DNA of 64,000 bases from contig NZ_RYYV01000004.1 in the NCBI RefSeq assembly GCF_003977665.1, forward strand, positions 62,001 to 126,000, given 5' to 3'. The notes beneath the pieces were generated by a model that saw only the letters and a list, made by a program, of their open reading frames with translations, made no database searches and was not told the origin of the DNA. Of the stretch, positions 51,998 to 60,597 are shown one piece after another. The translations under genes were made by a program, and so were the position numbers. The stretch comes from Dyella choica (GTDB taxonomy: Bacteria; Pseudomonadota; Gammaproteobacteria; Xanthomonadales; Rhodanobacteraceae). Numbering within the stretch: position 1 is the first letter of the stretch; each line of letters opens with the position of its first letter.

Positions 51998-52522
51998 ATG
52001 AAGCGCCACTGGCTAGGCTTTGCGCTGGCTGCGGCTGTGATCGCAGGAACGTTGCCGACACCGATTGCTGCAACCGTTTACAGCAACGGCACCAGTACCT
52101 CGACCTTCAATGTCACTCTGACCCTGCAGGCCAATTGCAGCATCACCGCCAATCCGCTGAATTTCGGCAGCACGGGTGTACTGACAGCCGCCATCAATCA
52201 GCAGACGACGCTGTCGGTCACATGCAGCAACACCACGCCCTACAACGTCGGCTTGGATGCAGGCACAGTGACGGGTTCGACGGTTACTGCCCGGTTGATG
52301 GCAGGCACGGCGACCGGCAACACGGGCACCACCGTTAACTTCGATCTCTACCAGGACAGCGGCCACACGACTACATGGGGTAATACACAAGGCACCAACA
52401 CAGTAGGTGGCACCGGAACGGGCTCCGCGCAGTCCATCACGGTGTACGGCCAGGTGCCTGTGCAATCGACCCCCAAACCCGATACGTACCAAACCACCGT
52501 TACCGCAACGGTCTATTTCTGA
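51998..52522 (+). CDS. Csu-type pilin, spore coat U (SCPU) domain
   Basis: A 174-residue secreted pilin. A signal peptide (WLGFALAAAVIAGTLPTPIAA) precedes a SCPU domain with the first Cys in LQANCSITANPLNFGSTGVL, a second in LSVTCSNTTPYNVGLD, and the C-terminal strand YQTTVTATVYF. In archaic chaperone-usher pili the main subunit has this form and is polymerised by donor-strand exchange. GAGGGGGG precedes the ATG. It is the first gene of the operon, 15 nt before the chaperone. Confidence 0.88.
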   Translation: MKRHWLGFALAAAVIAGTLPTPIAATVYSNGTSTSTFNVTLTLQANCSITANPLNFGSTGVLTAAINQQTTLSVTCSNTTPYNVGLDAGTVTGSTVTARLMAGTATGNTGTTVNFDLYQDSGHTTTWGNTQGTNTVGGTGTGSAQSITVYGQVPVQSTPKPDTYQTTVTATVYF

Positions 52523-52536
52523 GTACGGGCGCGCCT

Positions 52537-53256
52537 GTGCGACGCCTGCTGCTTGCGGTGGGGATGCTGACGCTTTGCGGTATCGGGCGAGCGTCGTCGC
52601 TGCAGATTTCCCCCGTGATGATCGAGCTGCGGCACAGCGAAGGGGCCGCCATCCTTACTCTGCGCAACCCTGGCGACCAGTCTTTGTACGGGCAGGTGCG
52701 CGTTTTTCGTTGGGAACAGGGTGGCAGTCAGGACAACTTGTCCGCCACCCAGGAGCTGGTGGCCAGCCCGCCGCTGATCGAAATTCCTGCGCACGGCGAG
52801 CAGTACGTCCGGCTGGTACGAAGCGAGCAGGGAAATCCCATCGAAGAGCAAAGCTACCGCCTTTTGATCGATGAGCTGCCTGCTGCCGATAACGCCGGCG
52901 AAAATGGCGTGACGATACGGCTGCGCTACTCCGTGCCGGTGTTCGTCGAACCGGAGGGCATGACGGGGGCACCGACACTGAGCTGGCATGTGCGACATGG
53001 CGCAGACGGCTGGTGGTTGCGAGTCACCAATACCGGAAGGCGCAGGGCACGCATCAGCATGGTGCAGTTCATAGCTGCCGATGGCAAAGCCAGCACGGTG
53101 GACAAGGGCTTGCTCGGCTACGCACTGGCCGGCCGGTCGATGCAGTGGCGGGTAAATCTGGACAGCCAGGGTGCGCTCAAGACACCTATCGTCATCCGCG
53201 CCAACGTCAACGCATTAGCGGTTGAAGACCATGCCGTCATCGACACGTCACCCTGA
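52537..53256 (+). CDS. Archaic pilus chaperone (CsuC-like)
   Basis: A 239-residue periplasmic chaperone from a GTG start. Signal peptide (LLLAVGMLTLCGIGRASS), then two immunoglobulin domains. The first contains LQISPVMIELRHSEGAAILTLRN, with the PhoD/FimC-like IELRHSEGAA strand, and the RLVRSEQ block typical of the edge strand that binds subunits. It holds pilin subunits before delivery to the usher. It starts 15 nt after the pilin and ends 3 nt before the usher GTG, so all are in one transcript. Confidence 0.87.
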   Translation: MRRLLLAVGMLTLCGIGRASSLQISPVMIELRHSEGAAILTLRNPGDQSLYGQVRVFRWEQGGSQDNLSATQELVASPPLIEIPAHGEQYVRLVRSEQGNPIEEQSYRLLIDELPAADNAGENGVTIRLRYSVPVFVEPEGMTGAPTLSWHVRHGADGWWLRVTNTGRRRARISMVQFIAADGKASTVDKGLLGYALAGRSMQWRVNLDSQGALKTPIVIRANVNALAVEDHAVIDTSP

Positions 53257-53259
53257 CGC

Positions 53260-55596
53260 GTGGCCGATCACCGAGCCCGCTGCGAAGCGTTGCTGGGTAT
53301 GGCGTTGGCCGGCGCGCTCATGGCGCTCCCAGGACGGGCAGCCGTTCCCGCCACCTACCTGGCGGACATGCAACAGACCCAGGACGTTTTCCTGGAGGTG
53401 GAGGTGAACGGAGAAGGGATTCCATTCATCGTGCACTTTCGGGCGAGCGGAGCCAAATTGTCCGCCACGGGTGCCGAACTAGCGCGTATCGGCATAGCGA
53501 TCGACAAGCTGGGCATCGCCGGATCAGACCAGGTGGCACTCGATGCCCTGGCGGGGGTTCGCTATCGCTACGACAAAACGCACCAGCGTGTCGCCATAAC
53601 GCTACCGGACGACGTGCGCAAACCCTTCGTGGTCGATTCACGGCAATTACCGCAAGCGATGCCGGCGACATCAGGACGCGGCGTAGTGCTCAACTATGAT
53701 GCCGTTGCCCAAAACGAAACAGGCAATCGCTACGCACTCTGGCTGGAACAGCGCTATTTCGATCCGGATGGCGTGTTCAGCAACACCGGCATTGCGTATC
53801 TCGACGCCGCATCGCGACGCTATCTGCGGTATGACACGTCATGGAGCCGGTCCGACCCCGCTACGTTGCGCACCGTCCAATGGGGTGACGCCATTACGTC
53901 GTCCTTGGCCTGGTCACGCTCGATCCGTTTCGCCGGCTTTCAGTGGCGCAGCAACTTCGCCCTGCGTCCGGACCTGGTCACCTTCCCTCTTCCCGTCCTG
54001 ACCGGGTCAGCCGTGGTGCCGTCATCGCTCGACCTGTACGTGAACAACATGCAGCATTTCAACGTGCAGGTGCCGAGCGGCCCCTTTGTGGTCAATGAAG
54101 TACCCGGTATCACCGGCGGTGGCAATGCCACGCTGATAACGCGCAACGCACTAGGGCAAACCGTTACGCTGGCGATGCCCATCTACATCGATACCCAGAT
54201 GCTGGCGACAGGACTGTCGAGCTATTCGCTTGAGGCTGGTTTTTTGCGGCGCGACTACGGCGCCGCTTCGTTCCACTACGACCCGCACCTCGCCGGCAGC
54301 GGGTCCTGGCGCCGCGGCATCAGCGATGCGCTTACCGTCGAAGCGCATGGCGAGGCGACCGATCATCTGTTCAATGCGGGCACCGGCGCCTTGGTCAGGC
54401 TCGGCACCGACGGTGTCCTCAATGGTGCGATCGGCTTCAGTGCCGGGCGCTGGGCAGGCACCCAACTCAGCCTGGGATATCAATGGATCGAACCGCACTA
54501 CGCCATCGATGCACAGAGCATTCGTACGTTTGGCCACTATGGCGATCTTGCCTCACGCGACGGCGCCCCTGTTCCCACGCACACCGATCGGCTGACGGTA
54601 TCCCTGCCTTTTTTCGGCAACCAGAATTTCGCCCTGAGCTACATCGGGACGAAACTTCCGCAGGTCGAAGCATCGCGTATCGCATCACTGTCCTACGGCC
54701 TGAGTTTGCGTCACGCTCTGTCGCTGAATCTGAGCGCTTACCGGGATATTGACCGGCACCGTTCACGCGGGGTGTTTCTAAACGTCAGCCTTGGACTGGA
54801 AAACAACGTGTCGTTGAACGCGGTGGCGGGAAGCCAGGGCGGACGCGCGTACAACAACCTGCAAGCCTTGCGTCCGGCCGACTACGCCGGCGGTTGGGGC
54901 TGGGGTCTGCAGACCGGCCAATTCAACCAGCTTGGATTTCACCAGGCGCAGCTGCAGTACCTGGGCAGCGCCGGCCAGCTTACCGGCCTCGTGCAGAATT
55001 ATGCCGGACACACCACCGCATCGTTCGACGCACTTGGCTCCATCGTGCTGATGGACGGCGACATTCAATTCTCCCGCCGCATCTATGATGGCTTCGCGCT
55101 TGTTTCGACCAACGGCGTGGCGGGCGTGCCGGTCCTTCATGAGAATCGCCTGCTCGGCCGTACCGACGATCACGGGCACCTGCTCGTCCCGGACCTGAAT
55201 GCCTATCAGGACAACCATATATCGATCGACCCCTCCAGGCTGCCGGTCGACATGCGCATCGATGCCACGGCCATGGTCGTTGTGCCGCAAGTGCAATCGG
55301 GTGTGCTGGGGCGATTTTCGATCACGCGATATGCCGCGGCTTCGGTTCTGCTACATGATGCATCAGGCAAGCCGATAGCGGCGGGAACGCGGGTCCATCA
55401 CGTTGAAAGCGGCGCGGACACCATTGTCGGCTACGACGGTCTTACGTTCATCAATGACCTGCAAGCCACCAATCATCTTCAGCTCGACGGCCCCGCATGG
55501 CATTGTACCGTCACTTTCTCGTACACGCCCCCGACGAATCATGCCCTGCCGTCGATAGGGCCATTCATCTGTCGCCGCGAAGCCATGCAGCCATGA
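53260..55596 (+). CDS. Archaic pilus outer-membrane usher (CsuD-like)
   Basis: A 778-residue FimD/PapC-family usher. After a signal peptide (LLGMALAGALMALPGRAA) the N-terminal domain (FLEVEVNGEGIPFIVHFRASGAKL) receives chaperone-subunit complexes. The 24-stranded barrel includes FRWRSNFALRPDLVTFPLP-type strands and a plug region (VPSSLDLYVNN to PFVVNEVPGITGGGNA). C-terminal domains follow (GVPVLHENRLLGRTDDHGHLLVPDLNAYQ in outline). The GTG start at 53260 lies 3 nt after the chaperone stop. It secretes and assembles the pilus. Confidence 0.92.
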   Translation: MADHRARCEALLGMALAGALMALPGRAAVPATYLADMQQTQDVFLEVEVNGEGIPFIVHFRASGAKLSATGAELARIGIAIDKLGIAGSDQVALDALAGVRYRYDKTHQRVAITLPDDVRKPFVVDSRQLPQAMPATSGRGVVLNYDAVAQNETGNRYALWLEQRYFDPDGVFSNTGIAYLDAASRRYLRYDTSWSRSDPATLRTVQWGDAITSSLAWSRSIRFAGFQWRSNFALRPDLVTFPLPVLTGSAVVPSSLDLYVNNMQHFNVQVPSGPFVVNEVPGITGGGNATLITRNALGQTVTLAMPIYIDTQMLATGLSSYSLEAGFLRRDYGAASFHYDPHLAGSGSWRRGISDALTVEAHGEATDHLFNAGTGALVRLGTDGVLNGAIGFSAGRWAGTQLSLGYQWIEPHYAIDAQSIRTFGHYGDLASRDGAPVPTHTDRLTVSLPFFGNQNFALSYIGTKLPQVEASRIASLSYGLSLRHALSLNLSAYRDIDRHRSRGVFLNVSLGLENNVSLNAVAGSQGGRAYNNLQALRPADYAGGWGWGLQTGQFNQLGFHQAQLQYLGSAGQLTGLVQNYAGHTTASFDALGSIVLMDGDIQFSRRIYDGFALVSTNGVAGVPVLHENRLLGRTDDHGHLLVPDLNAYQDNHISIDPSRLPVDMRIDATAMVVVPQVQSGVLGRFSITRYAAASVLLHDASGKPIAAGTRVHHVESGADTIVGYDGLTFINDLQATNHLQLDGPAWHCTVTFSYTPPTNHALPSIGPFICRREAMQP

Positions 55597-56561
55597 ACAG
55601 GCGTAACGGATGGCATCTGCTGCTGGCCGCCCTGCTCCTGCTCATCGGGCAAATGGCGCATGCGCAAACCTGCTCGGCTGCGATCACGACCATCAATTTC
55701 GGCAATGTGAATCCCATCAACGGCGCCGCCGTGTCAGCCAGCGGCTCCATCACCGTGACCTGCAACTGGACCCTGGTTTCCTTGTCGCCCAACGCGCAGG
55801 CCTGCCTCAACCTCAATGCAACCACACCGCTCAGCATGACCAACGGCGGCAATGCCTTGCAGTATGGCCTGTACCAGGATGCCGCCGATTCCGTAGCCTG
55901 GGGATCGATCTCCGCAGGGACGTCGCCGATATCCGTCACGCTGGCCAAACCGCTGATTGGCACCTCGGCAAACCAGACGGTTTCGTTCTATGGCCTCATC
56001 ACAGCCAACCAGCCGCTGGTACCGACCGTCAGCGACAGCAGTACGGTCTATAGCCAAGCCTTCAGCGGCGCTCAGACTGCGCTCGACTATGCCTACTATT
56101 TGCTCACTCCTCCGGGTTGTGCGGCCATCTCCACGCCGGCCACGGCGTTTCCCTTTACGGTCAGTGCCACGGTCGTCAACGATTGCCTGATCAACGCCAG
56201 CAACCTCAGTTTCGGTACGACCGGCCTGCTGAGCAGCGGCATCAATGCCACGACATCGATCTCGGTAACCTGCACCAACAACGATGCTTATCGCATCGCG
56301 CTCAATGGCGGCGGCAGCGGCAATGTGAGTGCTCGCAGCATGGCTCAACAAGGAGGGGGTGGTGGCGCGGTGTCCTATCAGCTCTACCTGGATGCCGCAC
56401 ACGGCACGCCATGGGGCGACGGCACCGCGGGAACCAGCATGTATACAAGCACGGGCACCGGCAATGCTCAAACCGCAACCGTCTACGGCCTCGTACCTGC
56501 GCAAACGACACCGGCACCCGGCAATTACAGCGATACCGTCACGGCGACTGTTGCGTTCTGA
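55593..56561 (+). CDS. Two-domain SCPU tip adhesin (CsuE-like)
   Basis: A 322-residue protein with signal peptide (LLAALLLLIGQMAHAQ) and two SCPU domains. The first begins TCSAAITTINFGNVNPINGAA. The second begins NDCLINASNLSFGTTGLLSSG and ends YSDTVTATVAF. The two-domain layout is that of the pilus tip adhesin: the N-terminal domain binds surfaces and the C-terminal domain joins the rod. Its ATG overlaps the usher stop (ATGA), indicating coupling. It closes the four-gene operon; typical Csu operons carry additional minor pilins that are absent here. Confidence 0.87.
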   Translation: MNRRNGWHLLLAALLLLIGQMAHAQTCSAAITTINFGNVNPINGAAVSASGSITVTCNWTLVSLSPNAQACLNLNATTPLSMTNGGNALQYGLYQDAADSVAWGSISAGTSPISVTLAKPLIGTSANQTVSFYGLITANQPLVPTVSDSSTVYSQAFSGAQTALDYAYYLLTPPGCAAISTPATAFPFTVSATVVNDCLINASNLSFGTTGLLSSGINATTSISVTCTNNDAYRIALNGGGSGNVSARSMAQQGGGGGAVSYQLYLDAAHGTPWGDGTAGTSMYTSTGTGNAQTATVYGLVPAQTTPAPGNYSDTVTATVAF

Positions 56562-56567
56562 AGGCGC

Positions 56568-56867
56568 TCAAAATTCGACTAGCCATAGCCCTTCCGTGGG
56601 CTTTCCCTGATAAGTCGCATCGGGCGAGATCGAATCGGCATCCTGCATTCCTGGCGCACGCCGAAACAGACGGTAGGACGTTTCGTGCCGGCATTGCACC
56701 ACAGGGGATTCCTTCACTCGTAAGTCGATTCGCGTAGTGACCTGACAAAGCTCCTCAATCCTCAGGCTGACCTGCATCAAGGCCGACCGATTGGACGCGA
56801 TAGAGACATCGGCAACGGTTGAAAGAAGAAGAACGGCAATTCCGGTATGCAACCAACGTGATGACAT
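56568..56867 (-). CDS. Small exported hypothetical protein
   Basis: A 99-residue protein with an N-terminal signal sequence (WLHTGIAVLLLSTVADVSIAS), two Cys (EELCQVTT and VVQCRHE) and a short C-terminal stretch. The family is not known. It overlaps nothing and lies convergent to the pilus tip gene, 6 nt from its stop. The Cys pair could form a disulfide like that of pilins, but no assembly motif is seen. The ATG at 56867 follows AAAGCGGG. Confidence 0.6.
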   Translation of the reverse strand: MSSRWLHTGIAVLLLSTVADVSIASNRSALMQVSLRIEELCQVTTRIDLRVKESPVVQCRHETSYRLFRRAPGMQDADSISPDATYQGKPTEGLWLVEF

Positions 56868-57071
56868 AACCCGCTTTACATGACAGTAGACGACACCCGC
56901 ATCACCAACACGGGGCACTTCACGGGGTATCGGCCAGCGGCAGCAAAAATGGAGGACGCACCACTAAGCCTAAGCACCTTTCACCTGACAAGCGCTCCAT
57001 CGAAGAGCCACGCGTGGCCATTTGTAACAGCAAGCACATGAAGTCCGGGGCAAAGGGCCGAACTTGTGCGT

Positions 57072-57100
57072 CATATATGAAACATATATGATTCATATAT
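57072..57100 (+). promoter_or_regulatory. Three CATATAT repeats at 11-bp spacing, RHH operator candidate
   Basis: CATATAT at 57072, 57083 and 57094. The first two copies sit inside the palindromes TCATATATGA and CATATATG. They lie 21 bp before the ParD-like start. Ribbon-helix-helix proteins typically bind tandem short sites spaced about one helical turn apart, so autoregulation is likely. Confidence 0.6.
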
Positions 57101-57120
57101 CTTCCACAAAGAGCACCCCC

Positions 57121-57333
57121 ATGGGCATCGTCAACATAGATGACGACTTGCACGACCAGCTGCGACGCGCCTGCAGCGTGACCAGTCGATCGATCAACGC
57201 GCAAGCCAACTTCTGGATCAAGGTCGGCATGCTTTGCGAGTTGAACCCGGAGCTCAGCTTCCAGCAAATCGTCGCCAAGGAATTGCGCGCGGCCGGGGTG
57301 CAGCCCCAGCCATTGCGGTCGGGGCGGGCGTGA
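57121..57333 (+). CDS. ParD-like RHH antitoxin-type protein
   Basis: A 70-residue protein of the ParD_like family (MGIVNIDDDLHDQLRRACSV, then SINAQANFWIKVGMLCELNPELSFQQIV in outline). The N-terminal strand and helices fit a ribbon-helix-helix DNA-binding fold. It overlaps the downstream methionine aminopeptidase gene (GTGA), so the two are coupled. No ParE-type toxin is present. ATG 57121 is chosen because the upstream extension to 57064 runs through the operator-like repeats. Confidence 0.8.
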   Translation: MGIVNIDDDLHDQLRRACSVTSRSINAQANFWIKVGMLCELNPELSFQQIVAKELRAAGVQPQPLRSGRA

Positions 57334-58103
57334 TCAAAAGCGCCGCCGAGGTCGCCTTGATGGCAGAAGCCGGTTCACTGCTGGCTGAAGTGTTCCATGC
57401 GCTTGGTCAGCTTGAGCTGGAAGGCAAAAGCACGCTTGATATCAACGATTTCGTTGAGCGGATGATCATTGATGATCTTCACGCACGCCCGGCAAGCAAA
57501 GGACAGTACGAATTTCCCTATGTGCTGAATGCCTCGATCGACGATGTGGTCTGCCATGGCATGCCTTCGGCCAAGGACGTGCTGCGCCGCGGCCAGATCG
57601 TCAACTTTGACATCACGCTGGAGAAGAACGGCTACATCGCCGATTCCAGCACCACCTATCTGGTCGGTGAAGTGGCTTATCCGGCACGGCGGTTGGTCTC
57701 CGCCACTTACAACGCCATGTGGAAGGGCATCGCAGCGGTACGCCCTGGAGCGCGCTTGGGAGACATCGGTCATGCCATCGCGCATTACGCGCGCGCTCAC
57801 GGCTACAGTGTCGTCAAGGAGTACTGCGGACACGGGATCGGTCGCCAGATGCACGAAGAACCGCAGATCCTGCATTACGGCTGGCCAGGTACCGGGCTTG
57901 AACTCAAAGAAGGCATGGTTTTCACCATCGAGCCCATGCTCAATCAAGGCAAGGCTGCGGTTCGCTCCGCCCCTGATCAGTGGCCGGTGTATACCCGCGA
58001 CGGCAAGCTGTCGGCCCAGTTTGAGCACACAGTCGCCGTCACCCGTACAGGCGCGCGGGTGCTGACCATGCGGCCTGGAGAGAAGCCGCTTTTGGGCGCA
58101 TAA
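57330..58103 (+). CDS. map: Type I methionine aminopeptidase, ParD-associated
   Basis: A 257-residue Map-family enzyme from a GTG start overlapping the ParD-like stop. The five metal ligands of the family are present: Asp in FDITLEKNG and ADSST, His in YCGHGIGRQ, Glu in FTIEPM and Glu in SAQFEHTV. MHEEP supplies the substrate His. It should remove initiator Met or a related N-terminal residue. It is probably a second Map besides the housekeeping enzyme. Pairing with a DNA-binding antitoxin-like protein suggests a specialised, autoregulated role. Confidence 0.9.
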   Translation: MIKSAAEVALMAEAGSLLAEVFHALGQLELEGKSTLDINDFVERMIIDDLHARPASKGQYEFPYVLNASIDDVVCHGMPSAKDVLRRGQIVNFDITLEKNGYIADSSTTYLVGEVAYPARRLVSATYNAMWKGIAAVRPGARLGDIGHAIAHYARAHGYSVVKEYCGHGIGRQMHEEPQILHYGWPGTGLELKEGMVFTIEPMLNQGKAAVRSAPDQWPVYTRDGKLSAQFEHTVAVTRTGARVLTMRPGEKPLLGA

Positions 58104-58448
58104 CCGAATTTCATGGGCTCTAGCAGTTAAAACGTAACGCCGACCGGCAATATGCCTTCTCCACGATGGGCTCGTGAAGGGTTGAGAAACCCAGCATTGG
58201 CTTGCCTACCGCCGCGTGATGCTGGGATTGCCATCCCAGCCTACGTTCGGCAAGACGCGCATACAGAGCCGCCCCAAAGCGTCATGGGGAAAACCGTGCG
58301 AATACCGCCATGACCGGGCGGCTCGTCTTGTCAAAAAAATCACACGACTGCGTGCATATTACGTGCACAAAATGTTGCATCGCAACGTAATCGGTACGAT
58401 ACCAAGACAATTCCAAACGCGTGAACTGCCACATTGACGGGGGAAGCA
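58104..58448. other. Intergenic stretch with a REP half-copy and Wsp promoter
   Basis: Contains the half REP at 58221-58244 and the promoter region of the Wsp operon. No gene is seen. Confidence 0.6.
58221..58244 (-). repeat. REP element, half copy 3
   Basis: A single unit GCTGGGAT / ATCCCAGC with the CCTAC foot, matching the right halves of the copies at 39622 and 51788. Its partner arm is absent or decayed. Confidence 0.85.
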
Positions 58449-60089
58449 ATGAAGCAGCTCGACAAGCTGAAGGTCCTGCATCGGCTGGTTATCGCTTTTG
58501 GCGCAGCGCTCCTGCTTACTTGCCTGGTCGCCGGCAGCGCACTGTGGCGCCTGTCTTCCATGCATGCGGAATTCGAAGATCTCAGCGTCACGAAGCTTTC
58601 GAATCTGATGACGTCCGGCGACTGGGTCATCGAGCAACTACAGGCTGCACGACATACCCACAACATTCTTATTCTCGAAACACCCGGGGAAATTCAAAGC
58701 GAGATCGCAGCGGTCTATAAAAGCCAGGCCAAGCGTAGCCAATTTCGAGAGCAGCTGAAGGCCCGCATTGTTACGCCGCAAGGTAGGGCGGCGCTTGCCG
58801 AGGTCATCGCAGCCGATGAAGCCTATCTTCCGCTGGAGCGGGAATACCTGCATCTGGCCGAGACGGGGCAAATCCAAACCGAAAAATCCAAACTTCTTGG
58901 GGAAATCCGTCCTGCGCAGTTGAAGGTGATCGACAAGCTATACAACTTGACCAATGTCGAAACCGCCGTCGTTCAGAACGAACGGGGCTTGGTCGATCAG
59001 GCCTACGACAACACCCGAACCAACATCTGGTCGCTGGTTGCGCTGAGCCTTGCGATCAGCGTGATGCTGATCCTTTGGATTACACGCTCCATCAATACGC
59101 CACTGGCCCAATTGCTGCGGTCAGTCGAAAGAATCCGAGTCGGCGATCTTTCCAGTCGAGTGCACTTGAAGGGCAAGGATGAATTCGGTGAACTGGCGGA
59201 CGGCTTCAATCGCATGAGTGAAGATCTCTCTTCACTGGTTGGCCAGGTGCAAGCCTCCGGCATCCTGCTGAACACATCCGCCACCGAAATTGCTTCAACG
59301 GCCAAGGAGCAGCAGGCTACCGCCAGCGAAATTGCCGCCACCACCGTCGAAATAGGCGCCACCTCAAAGGAGATATCCGCAACCTCGAGGGAATTGGTCA
59401 CGACCCTCGGCGAGGTGGCCGATGTCGCGGAGGCATCGGCGCAATTGGCGGGCGAAGGTCACGAAGGTCTCGTGCAAATGGAAGAGACCATGCATAACGT
59501 GATGGACGCGGCCAAGACGATCAACGGAAAGCTTGCCGTATTGAGCGAGAAGGCGAGCAACATCAATCAGGTCGTCACCACCATTACCAAGGTCGCCGAT
59601 CAAACCAACCTGCTTTCGCTGAACGCTGCCATCGAGGCGGAGAAAGCCGGCGAATATGGCCGCGGCTTCTCGGTGGTAGCCACCGAAGTTCGCCGGCTTG
59701 CCGACCAGACGGCGGTGGCGACCTACGATATCGAGCTGATGGTCAAGGAGATTCAGTCCGCCGTGTCGGCAGGCGTCATGGGCATGGACAAGTTCTCCGA
59801 AGAAGTGCGGCGCGGCATGCACGAAGTTCAGCGGGTAAGCGGTCAACTCATGCAGATCATCCAGCAGGTGCAGGCGCTCGCACCGCGCATCGAAGCTGTC
59901 AACGAAGGCATGCAGGCGCAGTCCAATGGCGCCGAGCAGATTACGCAGGCACTGACTCAACTGAGCGAGGCCGCGCAACAGACCGTGGAATCCCTACGCC
60001 AGTCAAACACGGCCATCGATGGACTGAATCAAACCTCGCACACCTTGCGTAACGGCATTTCGCGCTTCAAGCTGGCCGTCGCGGATTGA
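58449..60089 (+). CDS. wspA: Methyl-accepting chemotaxis protein, WspA-like
   Basis: A 546-residue receptor. TM1 ([21 protein letters not shown]) and TM2 ([19 protein letters not shown]) flank a helical periplasmic domain of about 150 residues. A HAMP domain ([22 protein letters not shown] in outline) and a signalling hairpin with tip [24 protein letters not shown] follow. The tip matches WspA, which senses surface contact and drives c-di-GMP production. GGGGAAGC precedes the ATG. It heads an operon with the WspB-E gene order. Confidence 0.92.
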   Translation: MKQLDKLKVLHRLVIAFGAALLLTCLVAGSALWRLSSMHAEFEDLSVTKLSNLMTSGDWVIEQLQAARHTHNILILETPGEIQSEIAAVYKSQAKRSQFREQLKARIVTPQGRAALAEVIAADEAYLPLEREYLHLAETGQIQTEKSKLLGEIRPAQLKVIDKLYNLTNVETAVVQNERGLVDQAYDNTRTNIWSLVALSLAISVMLILWITRSINTPLAQLLRSVERIRVGDLSSRVHLKGKDEFGELADGFNRMSEDLSSLVGQVQASGILLNTSATEIASTAKEQQATASEIAATTVEIGATSKEISATSRELVTTLGEVADVAEASAQLAGEGHEGLVQMEETMHNVMDAAKTINGKLAVLSEKASNINQVVTTITKVADQTNLLSLNAAIEAEKAGEYGRGFSVVATEVRRLADQTAVATYDIELMVKEIQSAVSAGVMGMDKFSEEVRRGMHEVQRVSGQLMQIIQQVQALAPRIEAVNEGMQAQSNGAEQITQALTQLSEAAQQTVESLRQSNTAIDGLNQTSHTLRNGISRFKLAVAD

Positions 60090-60135
60090 ACGACCATGCT
60101 CTCCATTTGCCATTGAGTTCGATCGGGAAGGTGCC

Positions 60136-60597
60136 ATGCTCTTCCTCCTGTTTCGCATTGGGCAAGATCGATACGTTCTGGAAACCGCTCGGATCGCCGA
60201 AGTCATCCCTCTTGTCAGGATGAAACAGGTGCCTCATGGGCCGTTCGGTATCGCCGGTTTGATCGATTATCGAGGGTGGCCTGTGCCCGTATTCGACGTG
60301 AGCCAGTTGGCTCTGCGGCAACCGGCCGCGATCAGGCTGAGCACCCGCATCGTTCTCGTGCGCTATGCGCCCATGGGCGACGATCGATTGCTCGGCCTGC
60401 TGGTGGAACACGCCACTAAAACGCTGCAGCGAGACCCTGCGGATTTCGTGTCGGCCGGTATTCGCCAGGATGGCGCCAGCTATCTTGGCCCGGTCTGTTC
60501 GGACGACGACGGGCTCATCCAATGGGTCGAGCCGAACCGCTTGCTTTCCGAAGAGGCGCGAAGCCGGTTGTTCACGCAAGGAGCGCCGGCGCCATGA
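60136..60597 (+). CDS. wspB: CheW-like adaptor, WspB
   Basis: A 153-residue CheW-fold protein (LFLLFRIGQDRYVLETARIAEVIPL, GIAGLIDYRGWPVPVFDVSQL in outline) that couples the receptor to the histidine kinase. Good GGAAGG ribosome site. Its stop overlaps the next start (ATGA). Confidence 0.88.
   Translation: MLFLLFRIGQDRYVLETARIAEVIPLVRMKQVPHGPFGIAGLIDYRGWPVPVFDVSQLALRQPAAIRLSTRIVLVRYAPMGDDRLLGLLVEHATKTLQRDPADFVSAGIRQDGASYLGPVCSDDDGLIQWVEPNRLLSEEARSRLFTQGAPAP

Noticed and set aside
57121-58103. A classical ParDE toxin-antitoxin pair
   Set aside because: The second gene is a complete Map-family aminopeptidase with all metal ligands, not a ParE/RelE fold.
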